From Rhizobium freirei PRF 81 (GTDB lineage: Bacteria; Pseudomonadota; Alphaproteobacteria; Rhizobiales; Rhizobiaceae): a stretch of DNA of 43,351 nucleotides. The notes beneath the pieces are model-generated. The model had not been told where the DNA came from. It saw only the letters and a list, made by a program, of their open reading frames with translations, and did not search any database. Position numbers and translations under genes: made by a program. The stretch covers positions 452,501-495,851 of the forward strand of contig NZ_AQHN01000056.1 of assembly GCF_000359745.1 (NCBI RefSeq), written 5' to 3'. Position 1 is the stretch's first letter, and each line of letters starts with the position of its first letter. Shown in pieces: positions 20,140-32,199 of this stretch.

Positions 20140-21381
20140 TCAGCTCCGGTAGTCGCCATTGATGGCAACATATTCCTTGGTGAGGTCGCAGGTCCAGACC
20201 GTCGCGCGACCATTGCCGAGGCCGATATCGACCTTTACCGGAATATCCTGCTGCTTCATGACATTCGAGGCCGCTTCCTCGGAATAGGAAGCGTCGCGCT
20301 CGCCGTTGACGGCAACGCGCACGTCGCCAAACCATATGGCCAGCCTGTCGCGATCCGCCATTTCGCCGGCCTTGCCGACAGCCATGACGACGCGGCCCCA
20401 ATTGGCGTCCTCGCCGGCAGCCGCGGTCTTGACCAGCGGCGAATTGGCGATCGACAGCGCGATGCGCTTGGCGGCAGCATCGTTTTCGGCGCCCGTCACG
20501 GTGATTTCGAGCATCTTGGTCGCGCCTTCGCCGTCGCGAACGACCTGAATGGCGAGATCCTTAAGGAGATCGTTGAGCGCTGCGCGGAAGCCGGCAAGCT
20601 GCGGATCGTCGGCACGATCGATATGCGCCTGTCCATCAGCCGCAGCAGCGCCGGTGGCAAACAGCATCAGCGTATCGGAGGTCGAGGTATCGCTATCAAC
20701 GGTCATGGAGTTGAAGCTTGGGCCGACGCCGTCGGACAGCAGCGCCTGAAGAGCGGCAGAGGAAATGTCGGCATCGGTGACGACGAAAGAAAGCATCGTC
20801 GCCATGTCGGGCGCGATCATGCCGGCGCCCTTGGCAATGCCGTTGATGGTGACCTTGACGCCGCCGATGTCGGCGCTGCGGGTCGCGACCTTCGGATAGG
20901 TGTCCGTGGTCATGATCGCCTTGGCGGCCTCGAACCAGAAATCGTCCACTGCATCCTTCGCCATCGTGTCGAGCACGCCGGCAAATTTCGTTGCATCGAG
21001 AGGCTCGCCGATGACGCCGGTGGAGGCGAGATAGACTTCGTTTTCACCGCAGCCGACGGCCGCAGCAGCGGACTTCGCGGTCAGCTCGGTCGCCTGTCGG
21101 CCCTTCAGGCCGGTAAAGGCATTGGCATTGCCGGAATTGACGACGACGGCGCGGGCGCTGCCATGGGCCAGGTTCTTCCGGCAGAAATCGACCGGAGCCG
21201 AAGGACACTTCGAACGGGTGAAGACGCCGGCGACGGCTGCTGGCTTGTCGAAGACCATCAGCAGGACATCGGTGCGGTTCTTGTACTTGATGCCGGCGGA
21301 TGCCGTGGTCATGCGCACGCCGCGAAGCGCGGGCACGGAAACGAAAGATTTGGGAGCGAGCGGGGAAACGGAACCGGACAT
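20140..21381 (-). CDS. argJ: Bifunctional ornithine acetyltransferase / N-acetylglutamate synthase
   Basis: ArgJ moves the acetyl group from N-acetylornithine to glutamate in the cyclic arginine pathway. The ATG at 21381 follows AGGTGG, giving 413 residues; a GTG three codons earlier is less likely. The autocleavage site is clear: [16 protein letters not shown], with the Thr before Met-Leu becoming the nucleophile of the beta subunit. Downstream of a PpiC gene and followed by GNAT and Nudix genes, the usual rhizobial order. Confidence 0.97.
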   Translation of the reverse strand: MSGSVSPLAPKSFVSVPALRGVRMTTASAGIKYKNRTDVLLMVFDKPAAVAGVFTRSKCPSAPVDFCRKNLAHGSARAVVVNSGNANAFTGLKGRQATELTAKSAAAAVGCGENEVYLASTGVIGEPLDATKFAGVLDTMAKDAVDDFWFEAAKAIMTTDTYPKVATRSADIGGVKVTINGIAKGAGMIAPDMATMLSFVVTDADISSAALQALLSDGVGPSFNSMTVDSDTSTSDTLMLFATGAAAADGQAHIDRADDPQLAGFRAALNDLLKDLAIQVVRDGEGATKMLEITVTGAENDAAAKRIALSIANSPLVKTAAAGEDANWGRVVMAVGKAGEMADRDRLAIWFGDVRVAVNGERDASYSEEAASNVMKQQDIPVKVDIGLGNGRATVWTCDLTKEYVAINGDYRS

Positions 21382-21399
21382 GAGAGCCACCTGATGTGA

Positions 21400-21422
21400 A
21401 AGGCCCGGAAAATCCGGGCCTT
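21400..21422 (-). terminator. Hairpin between the PpiC gene and argJ
   Basis: A perfect 10-bp stem (21400-21409 with 21413-21422) with a 3-base loop lies 21 bases past the PpiC stop. On the minus strand it is followed only by a short TTT-like run, so it may be an attenuating or RNA-end-stabilising hairpin rather than a full terminator. Confidence 0.55.
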
Positions 21423-21443
21423 GATGATCCTGTTTGCGATTGC

Positions 21444-22346
21444 TTACTGCTGCGGCTGAACGCCAGGCGCGACGGCATCATCTGCCGGAGCCGCGTCCTG
21501 CTGCTTCTGCGCATCCTCATAGGCTTTGCTGAGCGCCGGGTCGCTGATGGCGACCTTGCTGTCCTGCTTGGCCTTGTTCAGAAGCTCAAGATACTTGTCG
21601 CGCATGACGAGCTGACGAACCTGGTCCTTGACCTGCTCGAACGGCGGAGGAGGAGCATTGCGCTTGTCCTCGACCTTGATGACGTGCCAGCCGAAATCGG
21701 TCTTGACCGGCGCCTTGGTGTAGGTGCCGACCGGCAGGGCGAATGCCGCGTCTTCGAATTCCTTGACCATGCGGCCATGGCCAAAGTAGCCGAGATCGCC
21801 GCCATCGGCCTTGTTCGGATCCGTGGACTTTTCCTTGGCAAGCGCTGCGAAATCCTTGCCGCCGTCGAGTTCCTTGATGATTGCCTTGGCTTCGTCCTCG
21901 GTCTTCACCAGGATGTGGCGGGCATGCACTTCTTCCTGCTTCGGCAGGGCAGCAACTTCCTTGTCGTAGCGAGCCTTGACTTCATCATCCTTGATGGCGT
22001 CGGCAACATGCGCCTTGAAATAGGCGTTGTGCAGCTCGCGGTCACGCAGATAGGCCATGTGCGCCTGGAAATCCGGCGTCTGGTCGAGCTTCTCGGCGGC
22101 GGCCTTCTGCGACAACAGCTTGACATCGATCGAAGCGGAGAGCGCGGCGACCTTCTTCTGGTCGTCCGGAAGCTGGCCGAGCTGCGGATCGAGATTGGCA
22201 ATCGCCAGATCAAGTTCAGATTGATGGATTTCGACATCGCCGACCTTGGCGACGACGGCATCCTTGGCATCGGCCGCAAAAGCCGGCGCCTGGAAGGTAA
22301 TGATCGTTGCGAAAGCAACCGCGGCAAGTTTGTTGTATTTCAACAT
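21444..22346 (-). CDS. Periplasmic parvulin-type peptidyl-prolyl isomerase (PpiC/SurA-like)
   Basis: A 300-residue secreted chaperone/isomerase. Residues 1-24 form a signal peptide (cleavage likely after APAFA). A helical chaperone-like region follows, then a parvulin domain at about 140-235 ([50 protein letters not shown]). The C-terminal tail is rich in A, Q, P and D. It likely helps fold outer-membrane or secreted proteins, and sits divergent from secA, which makes functional sense for export. Confidence 0.93.
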   Translation of the reverse strand: MLKYNKLAAVAFATIITFQAPAFAADAKDAVVAKVGDVEIHQSELDLAIANLDPQLGQLPDDQKKVAALSASIDVKLLSQKAAAEKLDQTPDFQAHMAYLRDRELHNAYFKAHVADAIKDDEVKARYDKEVAALPKQEEVHARHILVKTEDEAKAIIKELDGGKDFAALAKEKSTDPNKADGGDLGYFGHGRMVKEFEDAAFALPVGTYTKAPVKTDFGWHVIKVEDKRNAPPPPFEQVKDQVRQLVMRDKYLELLNKAKQDSKVAISDPALSKAYEDAQKQQDAAPADDAVAPGVQPQQ

Positions 22347-22447
22347 AAGATAACCCTTCGGTGGTCACGACCGGCTCGACAGATGGGAATCCGGCGCAAA
22401 AAGCCTTCAGCAGGAGAATGTGGCCTTTGTGTATCGGCCAAATCCCG

Positions 22448-22476
22448 TTGACATCAATCGACCCCCCTCTTATCTG
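22448..22476 (+). promoter_or_regulatory. Candidate sigma-70 promoter of secA
   Basis: TTGACA (22448-22453), a 17-base spacer, then TATCTG (22471-22476). The -35 is perfect and the -10 keeps TAT. It would give a leader of about 110 nt before the secA ATG. An alternative -10 lies nearer the gene. Confidence 0.5.
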
Positions 22477-22516
22477 TCACGCAACCTCGCGTCCAGAACA
22501 GTTTCCGGCCGTTTTA

Positions 22517-22525
22517 TGCTATACT
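22517..22525 (+). promoter_or_regulatory. Second candidate -10 element (extended type) before secA
   Basis: TGC-TATACT at 22517-22525 matches the extended -10 pattern TGnTATAAT with one mismatch, without a good -35. It is about 60 bases from the secA start. ACTCC and GGGAGT just after it, around a run of T, could form a weak hairpin in the leader. Confidence 0.35.
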
Positions 22526-22590
22526 CCTGTTTTTTTGGGAGTGGATAAAGCAGGCAACGGCCGGATGAAATCTCAGAAAGGACCAGTCAC

Positions 22591-25311
<2,721 letters not shown>

Positions 25312-25338
25312 CGTTTCGTTCTTTTAAAAATCAGAGAG

Positions 25339-25366
25339 ATGCCGCCTTCGGGCGGCATTTTTCGTT
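25339..25366 (+). terminator. Rho-independent terminator of secA
   Basis: ATGCCGCC and GGCGGCAT form an 8-bp stem (25339-25346, 25351-25358) around a stable TTCG tetraloop, followed by TTTTCGTTT. It lies 27 bases past the secA stop. Confidence 0.92.
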
Positions 25367-25391
25367 TCGGCGGACCGCCATCCACCCATTG

Positions 25392-25409
25392 CTTTCGAGG
25401 TATCGAAAG
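25392..25409. promoter_or_regulatory. Palindrome upstream of the flippase gene
   Basis: CTTTCGA (25392-25398) and TCGAAAG (25403-25409) are a perfect 7-bp inverted repeat with a 4-base centre, about 75 bases before the flippase start. It could be a dimeric repressor operator or a short hairpin; there is no direct evidence for a binding protein. Confidence 0.3.
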
Positions 25410-25482
25410 AACCTATTCTTAACCCTCCTCTGCCAAGACTAGGGCGAGTTTGGGATCATATTTAAAGTATTGCGTGTTGATC

Positions 25483-26901
25483 ATGGCGGTCTTTCAAACA
25501 GCGGAGAGAATGCTGCCGTCCGCATTGCGGGCTGTAGCGACGCCATATCTGCGCAAACTTGCCGACATCCTCACCAGCCGCGATGAAAAAGCCGTTTCGC
25601 AGCGCATGGCGCTGATCGCATTCACCATCCGCATCGCGGGCGCAGCCCTCGCCTTCCTGTCGCAGATCATCCTCGCCCGTTTGATGGGCCGGTTTGAATA
25701 CGGCGTCTTCGTCTTCGTCTGGGTGCTGATGATCCTGTTCGGCAACCTTGCCTGTCTCGGCTTCCCGACCGCCATCATCCGCTTCCTGCCGCAATACGAC
25801 GCAAGCGGCAATCATGCTGCCCTTCGCGGCCTCAATGCCACGGCCCGGCTGTTCGTCGTCGCGCTGTCCGGCACGCTTGCCTTGCTCGCGGCCGCCCTGG
25901 TCTATGCCTTGCGTGGCGCCATCGAACATTATTACGTCATGCCGATCCTGCTCGGCCTGATCGCTGTGCCGATGATCGCGCTGGGGGACGTTCTCGACGG
26001 CACGGCCCGCGCCAAGCACTGGCCGATCATGGCATTGAGCCCAACCTTCCTGATCCGCCCGACGCTGATCCTCCTCTTCATGGTCGCTGCCGTCCTGGCC
26101 GGCGCACCGCGCGATGCCGTCACTGCCATGATGGCGGCGCTGGCCGGCGCCTTTACCAGCGTCCTGCTTCAATATCTCGCCGTGACGCTCCGTCTGCGCC
26201 GCCACTACCCGAACGGCGCGAAGACCGTCGAGTTCAAGGCCTGGCTGACCGTCGCCTTTCCGATATTCCTGGTGGAAGGCGTCGGCTACCTCTTCACCAA
26301 TTCCGACGTGATCGTGGTCGGGATCTTCCTCGATCCGGAGGAGGTCGCCGTCTATTTCGCCGCCGCCAAGACCATGGCACTCGTCCATTTCATCTATTTC
26401 GCCGTCAAGGCAGCCATCGGCCCGCGCTTCGCGACCATTATTGCCGAGAACGACCAGGCCAAGCTTGCTGCCTTCGCCACCGAAGCAACCCGCTGGACCT
26501 TCCTTCCGGCGCTCGCCATCGGCCTTCTCGTTCTGGCGGCGGGCCAGCTTCTGTTGTCGCTCTTCGGCTCTGCATTCACCGAGGGTCAGATCGTGATGGC
26601 TATTCTTCTCGGCGGCATTCTCGCCAAAGCATTGGTCGGTCCGGCCGAAGTGCTGCTGACCATGGCGGATAAGCAAATGATCTGCGTCTATCTCTATGCC
26701 GTCGCGCTCATCGCCAATATCGGCCTGAACGTCCTCCTTATCCCGCATTTCGGTATCGAGGGCGCGGCCATGGCCGGTGCCGCCGCCATGGCGCTCGAAG
26801 CCTTGCTGCTGCATATCGCCGTGCGCAAGACGCTCGGCATCACACTCTTCGCCCTCATCCGCCGCCCAACGGTGCCACCGACAACGAGCGGGGCTCTCTA
26901 G
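25483..26901 (+). CDS. Polysaccharide flippase (Wzx/MurJ-MATE superfamily)
   Basis: A 472-residue protein with about 12-14 hydrophobic segments from residue 40 on. The pattern (IRIAGAALAFLSQIILARLM, LACLGFPTAIIRFLPQY, LLIPHFGIEGAAMAGAAAMA) is that of RfbX/Wzx-type lipid-linked oligosaccharide exporters. The start is uncertain: ATG at 25483 is chosen; a TTG at 25450 and an ATG at 25510 (GGAG very close) are alternatives. The next gene begins three bases after its stop, so the two are surely an operon. The cargo is not evident, since no glycosyltransferase genes adjoin. Confidence 0.88.
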   Translation: MAVFQTAERMLPSALRAVATPYLRKLADILTSRDEKAVSQRMALIAFTIRIAGAALAFLSQIILARLMGRFEYGVFVFVWVLMILFGNLACLGFPTAIIRFLPQYDASGNHAALRGLNATARLFVVALSGTLALLAAALVYALRGAIEHYYVMPILLGLIAVPMIALGDVLDGTARAKHWPIMALSPTFLIRPTLILLFMVAAVLAGAPRDAVTAMMAALAGAFTSVLLQYLAVTLRLRRHYPNGAKTVEFKAWLTVAFPIFLVEGVGYLFTNSDVIVVGIFLDPEEVAVYFAAAKTMALVHFIYFAVKAAIGPRFATIIAENDQAKLAAFATEATRWTFLPALAIGLLVLAAGQLLLSLFGSAFTEGQIVMAILLGGILAKALVGPAEVLLTMADKQMICVYLYAVALIANIGLNVLLIPHFGIEGAAMAGAAAMALEALLLHIAVRKTLGITLFALIRRPTVPPTTSGAL

Positions 26902-26904
26902 ACC

Positions 26905-28176
26905 ATGACGCGCCCTCCCTATACCCAAACGACCGACAGCCGGGTCAATGCCCTGACACACACGCTCGCAGCGCTGCACTTCGAAACGCCGAAAGCAGAG
27001 GCACGGGTCGAAGTCGGCCGCTCCGGCCGCGAGCTTTGCCTCTACCCCGGCAAGCTTGGCTATGAACTGCAGGACGAACTGGATTTTCTGTCCAATCGTG
27101 CCATGGAGCCGAACGTCTTCTTCTCGGGCCGCTTCCTGGCGCCCGCCATGCCTCGCCTGGAGGACCGGCAGGTTCGCCTGGCCCTGATGCGCGATAATAG
27201 CAGCACCCGCAGCCGTATCCGCCTGCTGATGCCTTTTACGGTCGACAAGCCGGGCTTTGCGATCGGCCCCTCGATCATCCGCGTCTGGTCCAACTCCTTC
27301 GGCCCGCTCGGTACGCCCCTCGTCGACGCCGAGGATGCGGGCGAAACGCTCGACAATCTCTTCGAAGGACTGGGGCGACCTCAGTTGCACCTGCCGACGG
27401 CGCTCGTGCTGCCGGACCTGCGCCTGAACGGCCGCTTCGCCCAAATGGCCAAGGTGGTGGCCATCGGCCGCAATCTGCCCATCACCGTGGCAAACCCCTT
27501 CCAGCGTCCCATGCTCCACAGCAATGAGGATGCGATCGCCTATCTGAAGCGAACGATTTCCAACGCCCATTTGCGCGAAATGCGCCGGCAGTGGCGCCTG
27601 CTGGAGAGCCAAGGAGATGTCTCCTACAACGTAGCGCGCCAACCGCGCGACATTCACCTGCGCATGGAGGAATTCCTGGCGCTGGAGGCAAGCGGCTGGA
27701 AAGGCAAGAAGCGCTCGGCGCTGGTCGCGGACCGCCATCATGCCGCCTTCGCCCGCGAGGCGATCTCGAATCTCGCCGCCGTCGACGCCGTCCGCATTCA
27801 CACCATCGATCTCAACGGCAAGGCTATCGCCTCGATGATCGTGCTGATCATGGGTGGCGAGGCCTATACCTGGAAGACCGCCTATGACGAAGCCTACGCC
27901 CGCTATTCGCCAGGCAAGCTGCTGATGGGCGAGCTGACGGAGTGGCATCTCGACGACGCCAACGTCGTCCGTTCAGACTCCTGCGCCGTGCCGGATCATC
28001 CGATCATGAGCCGCTTCTGGCACGAGCGCGAAGACATGGGTACGCTGATCATCGGCCTGACGCCGAACGGCGACCGCGATGTCCGGCAGATCGCCACGCA
28101 GCTGCATATGTATCGCAGCACCCGCAACATGGCGAAGCTGCTGCGCGAAAAGATCCTCTCGCTCACGAAGCGCTGA
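26905..28176 (+). CDS. GNAT/CelD-like (BioF2-type) acetyltransferase
   Basis: A 423-residue soluble protein. The C-terminal half (about 220-380) shows the Acetyltransf_6/CelD pattern: REMRRQWRLLESQGDVSY, EASGWKGKKRSALV, DLNGKAIASMIVLIMGGEAYTWKTAYDEAYARYSPGKLL split over consecutive strands. Such proteins often act with exopolysaccharide or cellulose genes. It starts three bases after the flippase stop. Its last 14 bases overlap the convergent acyl-CoA synthetase gene. An acyl modification of the exported glycan is a reasonable guess. Confidence 0.82.
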   Translation: MTRPPYTQTTDSRVNALTHTLAALHFETPKAEARVEVGRSGRELCLYPGKLGYELQDELDFLSNRAMEPNVFFSGRFLAPAMPRLEDRQVRLALMRDNSSTRSRIRLLMPFTVDKPGFAIGPSIIRVWSNSFGPLGTPLVDAEDAGETLDNLFEGLGRPQLHLPTALVLPDLRLNGRFAQMAKVVAIGRNLPITVANPFQRPMLHSNEDAIAYLKRTISNAHLREMRRQWRLLESQGDVSYNVARQPRDIHLRMEEFLALEASGWKGKKRSALVADRHHAAFAREAISNLAAVDAVRIHTIDLNGKAIASMIVLIMGGEAYTWKTAYDEAYARYSPGKLLMGELTEWHLDDANVVRSDSCAVPDHPIMSRFWHEREDMGTLIIGLTPNGDRDVRQIATQLHMYRSTRNMAKLLREKILSLTKR

Positions 28177-29803
28177 CCTCCGCAATCGCCCGCTCGCGCA
28201 GCAGGCGGCGGATCACCTTGCCCGAGGTCGTCAGCGGCAGGCCGTCGACGAATTCGATCTCGCGCGGATATTCGTGCATGGAAAGCCGCGTCTTCACCCA
28301 TTCGCGGATTTCGGCGGCCAGTGCCTCGCTTGGCTCACGGCCGGGCACAAGGACGACATAGGCCTTGACGATCTCCGTGCGCACCGGATCCGGCTTTCCC
28401 ACAGCCGCGGCAAGCTGCACGGCGGGATGGCCACCGAGGCAATCCTCGATCTCACTTGGGCCGATGCGGTAGCCCGAGGAGGTGATGACGTCGTCGTCGC
28501 GGCCGACGAAGGAAATATAGCCCTCCGCATCCTGCCGGCCGATATCGCCGGTCAGCAGCCAGTCATTGGCGAATTTCGCTTCCGTCGCCGCCTCGTTCTG
28601 CCAGTAGCCCAGGAACATCACCGGATCGGGCCGCTTGATCGCGATCTGTCCGCTTTCCCCCACGGGAACCTCGACGCCATCGGCGTCGACGATCGCTACC
28701 TGATGGCCGGGCACCGGTTTGCCCGTCGACCCGCCGCGGCTGACGCCGAAGGCGGCACTGGACGAGAGTACGAAATTGCATTCCGTCTGACCGAAGAACT
28801 CATTAACGCTGACACCAAGCGCGGATCGGGCCCATTCGAAGGTTTCACGGCCGAGCGCCTCGCCGGCCGAACCGATGGTGCGCAGTCTGAGGTCGTAGCA
28901 CGCCCGCGGATTGTCGACGGCCTTCAAGAGCCGCAGCGCCGTCGGCGGGATGAAGGCATTGCGCACCTCCATCTCGGCCATGATGCGGAAGGCCATGTGC
29001 GGATCGAATTTTTGCGCGGGAGAGGAAACGACGGGAACGCCGAGCATCAGGCTCGGCAGAAGCGCATTCAGAAGACCGCCCGCCCAGGCCCAGTCCGATG
29101 GTGTCCAGAGCCGGTCGCCGGCCTGCGGAAAGCCCTCATGGGCGAATTGCATGCCCGGAATATGCCCCGGCAGGACGCGATGGCCATGCAGCGCCCCCTT
29201 GGGCGGGCCGGTCGTGCCCGAGGTGAAGATCATCAATGCCGGATCGTCCGGGCCGGTATCCGCCACTTCGAACAAGGATGGATGCGCCGCCACCAGATCG
29301 GCAAAGCCGGAGACGCCATCTTCGGCGCCATCGATGCCGATCACCTGTGTCAGCTCCGGCAGCCGGTCCCTGATCGGACGCAGCCGCTCGAGGCCGAACC
29401 GGTTGGTCACGATCGCCGACGCCCCGGACGCCTGCAGCCGGTATTCCAGCGCCTCCGCACCGAACAGCAACGCCAGCGGCAGCGCGATCGCCCCCATCTT
29501 GTAGATCGCCACATGCGCCACGACCGTCTCGAAGCTCTGCGGCAGCAGCAGCGCTACGCGATCTCCGCGACGCACGCCGAGTGCGACCAGTGCATTGGCG
29601 AAGGAAGCGGAGCGGTCCCGCAACTCGCCATAGGTCATGAAAAAGTGATTGCCGTCCGGATTGAAATGCTGGAGGCAGACCCGATCGGGCTCACGCTTGG
29701 CCCAGGCATCGCAAACAGCATGTCCCATGTTGAATTTCGCCGGAATCTCCCAACGAAAGTCACGATAGAGGGCTTCATAAGTATCTTGCGGGGGCAATTT
29801 CAT
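28163..29803 (-). CDS. AMP-dependent acyl-CoA synthetase
   Basis: A 546-residue ANL-superfamily enzyme that activates a carboxylic acid through an acyl-AMP. It has the P-loop-like motif LMIFTSGTTGPPKGALHGH, the A5 segment FGQTECNF, the A7/A8 region GYWQNEAATEAKF, LLTGDIGRQDAEGYISFVGR and a C-terminal TTSGKVIRRLLR with the catalytic Lys. Overall it looks like the medium-chain/acetyl-CoA synthetase branch; the substrate is not deducible. The ATG at 29803 has GGA about nine bases upstream; a TTG four codons earlier is the alternative. Its 3' end overlaps the convergent acetyltransferase gene. Confidence 0.92.
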   Translation of the reverse strand: MKLPPQDTYEALYRDFRWEIPAKFNMGHAVCDAWAKREPDRVCLQHFNPDGNHFFMTYGELRDRSASFANALVALGVRRGDRVALLLPQSFETVVAHVAIYKMGAIALPLALLFGAEALEYRLQASGASAIVTNRFGLERLRPIRDRLPELTQVIGIDGAEDGVSGFADLVAAHPSLFEVADTGPDDPALMIFTSGTTGPPKGALHGHRVLPGHIPGMQFAHEGFPQAGDRLWTPSDWAWAGGLLNALLPSLMLGVPVVSSPAQKFDPHMAFRIMAEMEVRNAFIPPTALRLLKAVDNPRACYDLRLRTIGSAGEALGRETFEWARSALGVSVNEFFGQTECNFVLSSSAAFGVSRGGSTGKPVPGHQVAIVDADGVEVPVGESGQIAIKRPDPVMFLGYWQNEAATEAKFANDWLLTGDIGRQDAEGYISFVGRDDDVITSSGYRIGPSEIEDCLGGHPAVQLAAAVGKPDPVRTEIVKAYVVLVPGREPSEALAAEIREWVKTRLSMHEYPREIEFVDGLPLTTSGKVIRRLLRERAIAEVSAS

Positions 29804-30055
29804 GCGGAATTCCAAAAATGGTGCAGCGCAGCTAACACCTGTCGCCTCCGGGGTTCAAGGAAACATTTGAGATTGCCATCTTCTCCGGCGGGCGAATCGC
29901 CTTATTTATTGAAGAATACTTCGAAGCTCTTCGCGAACCGATGCGTCGACCGACGGCATCCTTGCGTCGCCGATTGAGTTTGGCGAAGCACGTTCCACCG
30001 TCCCCTCCCAGGCGGGCCTCTTTGCGCCGGATAATCGAATAGACGGAGAATATCG

Positions 30056-31036
30056 ATGGAACACGTAAAACTCGGCAGGACAGGTCTTGAAGTCTCACGC
30101 ATCTGCCTGGGTTGCATGACCTATGGCGATCCCAACAAGGGCACGCACGCCTGGTCGCTGAAGGAGGAGGACAGCCGTCCGCTGCTGCGCCAGGCGATCG
30201 AAGCCGGCATCAACTTCCTCGATACGGCCAACACCTATTCCGATGGCTCTTCGGAGGAAATCGTCGGCCGCGCCATCAAGGATTTCGCGCGGCGCGAGGA
30301 TATTGTGCTCGCCACCAAGGTGTTCAATCGCATGCGCCCCGGCCCGAACGGCGCCGGCCTCTCACGCAAGGCGATCTTCGACGAGATCGACAACAGCCTG
30401 CGGCGCCTCGGCACCGACTATGTCGACCTCTACCAGATCCATCGCTGGGACTATACGACGCCGATCGAGGAAACGCTGGAGGCGCTGCATGATGTCGTGA
30501 AGGCCGGCAAGGCCCGCTATATCGGCGCCTCCTCCATGTACGCCTGGCAGTTCGCCAAGGCGATCTACACGTCGCGCCTGAACGGCTGGACGGAATTCGT
30601 CAGCATGCAGGACCACCTGAACCTGCTCTACCGCGAGGAGGAGCGCGAGATGCTGCCCTTCTGCGAGGACCAGAAGATCGCCGTGATCCCGTGGAGCCCG
30701 CTCGCCCGCGGCCGCCTGACCCGCGACTGGGACGAGGCGACTGCCCGCACACAATCCGACGAGTTCGGCAAGACGCTTTATACGCAGGCACTCGAGGCCG
30801 ACCGCAGGATCGTCGATGCCGTCGGCGCGGTGGCCAAGGCACGCGGCATCCCGCGCGCGCAGATCGCAACCGCCTGGATTCTGCAGAAGAGCGCCATTAC
30901 CGCACCGATCATCGGCGCCTCCAAGCCCGGTCACATCACGGACGCCGTTGCTTCTCTGGAAGTCAAATTGACACCGGAGGAGATCGATGCGCTGGAATCG
31001 CCCTACGTCCCGCACGGGGTTGCGGGGTTTAAGTGA
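30056..31036 (+). CDS. Aldo/keto reductase
   Basis: A 326-residue TIM-barrel NADPH oxidoreductase. The catalytic tetrad is complete: D56, Y61, K88 and H129 (LDTANTYSDG, LATKVF, LYQIHRWD). The C-terminal cofactor segment reads TAPIIGASKPGHI. It resembles the YajO/Tas-like branch of the family. GGAG lies eight bases before the ATG. It is transcribed away from the acyl-CoA synthetase across a 252-base gap in which I see no clear promoter. Confidence 0.93.
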   Translation: MEHVKLGRTGLEVSRICLGCMTYGDPNKGTHAWSLKEEDSRPLLRQAIEAGINFLDTANTYSDGSSEEIVGRAIKDFARREDIVLATKVFNRMRPGPNGAGLSRKAIFDEIDNSLRRLGTDYVDLYQIHRWDYTTPIEETLEALHDVVKAGKARYIGASSMYAWQFAKAIYTSRLNGWTEFVSMQDHLNLLYREEEREMLPFCEDQKIAVIPWSPLARGRLTRDWDEATARTQSDEFGKTLYTQALEADRRIVDAVGAVAKARGIPRAQIATAWILQKSAITAPIIGASKPGHITDAVASLEVKLTPEEIDALESPYVPHGVAGFK

Positions 31037-31092
31037 GCTGGGGTTTGAAGCGGGTCAGGCGCGTTCATCGCTGTTGCGACAGACGTGCCTGG

Positions 31093-31232
31093 CCCCTCAC
31101 CCCAGCCCTCTCCCCGCAGATGCGGGGAGAGGGGGTTATTGCGTGCAATCATTCCCCTTCGGATCAAGACAGAACGACAGATACGGAGCGGTCCCCTCTC
31201 CCCGCAAGCGGGGAGAGGGTTAGGGTGAGGGG
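31093..31232. repeat. Pair of REP-like palindromic units (BIME-type)
   Basis: Two palindromic units: 31093-31135 (CCCCTCACCCC, then CTCTCCCCGC with TGCGGGGAGAGGG) and 31193-31232 (CCCCTCTCCCCGCAAGCGGG, then GTTAGGGTGAGGGG). Their outer edges are complementary, so the two units are in opposite orientation around a 57-base spacer. A related unit lies at 37911-37965. They occupy much of the 313-base gap between the aldo/keto reductase and the methyltransferase genes. Confidence 0.85.
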
Positions 31233-31349
31233 CACTCCCACCCTCTGAAGCCGATTGAGCCCGCGTCAAATCGCGCAAAAGTGACTTCACGATCGGGTCA
31301 CGGTTGAGGCTTAACTGGTCAAGGTTCTTACGTCCGAGGATGATATCTA

Positions 31350-32144
31350 ATGATCACGGTTCCCTTCGAAGCGCGGCGCTTTCAATCGACCGCGGCCTAT
31401 TACCTGCGTTATCGCATTCCCTATCCGGACAGGCTGATTGCCCGCGTCGCCGAACGCAGCGGCCTGAAACCCGGCGATCATGTGCTGGATCTCGGCTGCG
31501 GTCCCGGCCAGCTCGGCATCGCCTTCGCGCGGCTGCAGGGCGCAGCCGTCACCGCCATGGACCCGGAGCCGGAAATGCTCGGCGAAGTCGCGGCCGGTGC
31601 GAAGGTGGCCGGTATCGATATCACCATCCGGCAGGGCTCCTCTTATGGTCTTGGGCCCGATATCGGCCGCCTGAATCTTTGCGTCATGGGCCGTTCCTTT
31701 CACTGGATGGACAGGCCGGCAACGCTTGATGCGCTGGACAGGCTGATCGAGCCGGGCGGCGCCGTCGTTCTCTTCCACGACAAGAGCATCCTGGCGGAGC
31801 CGGACTGGCGTGAGATTCTCGAACCGCTGGCAGAAATCTATTCGCCCGAACGGCATGCGGACCGGCTGCTGCGCAAGAGCAAGGCATGGGCGCCGCATGA
31901 GGCCATGCTGCTCGCCTCCCCCTTCCGCAATCTCGAGCGCATCGGCATCGTCTCGGAATATACAAGAGACATCGAGGACATCGTCGGCCGCGTCTTCTCG
32001 ATGTCGTCAACCTCGCCTCAGGCGCTCGGGGAAAAGGCCGCCGACTTCGAAGCTGCTTTGCGCGCCAGGCTTCTGGAAGCCGCACCTGACGGCAAGTTCA
32101 AGGAAATCGTCGAGGCGAACGGGCTGCTCGCTTTCCGCGATTGA
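31350..32144 (+). CDS. Class I SAM-dependent methyltransferase
   Basis: A 264-residue methyltransferase with motif I VLDLGCGPGQLGIAFARL at about residue 47, the acidic motif II (VTAMDPEPEML), and a post-I AFHWMD-like segment (GRSFHWMDRPATLDAL). Substrate unknown; similar proteins are often annotated UbiE-like. The ATG at 31350 has a GGATGATAT leader. It is convergent with the tetR gene 55 bases away. Confidence 0.9.
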   Translation: MITVPFEARRFQSTAAYYLRYRIPYPDRLIARVAERSGLKPGDHVLDLGCGPGQLGIAFARLQGAAVTAMDPEPEMLGEVAAGAKVAGIDITIRQGSSYGLGPDIGRLNLCVMGRSFHWMDRPATLDALDRLIEPGGAVVLFHDKSILAEPDWREILEPLAEIYSPERHADRLLRKSKAWAPHEAMLLASPFRNLERIGIVSEYTRDIEDIVGRVFSMSSTSPQALGEKAADFEAALRARLLEAAPDGKFKEIVEANGLLAFRD

Positions 32145-32199
32145 ATTCATGAAGATGGCGCGGTCGGGTAAAGCATCCGGCCGCTTTGCCGTCTTGGGC

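Noticed and set aside
25462..27948. An 828-codon open frame antisense to the flippase and acetyltransferase genes
   Set aside because: Spans two real genes in the opposite direction; no recognisable domain.
31093..31232. Repeated palindromes considered as a CRISPR array
   Set aside because: Units are not evenly spaced, are in opposite orientation, and have no spacers or cas genes.
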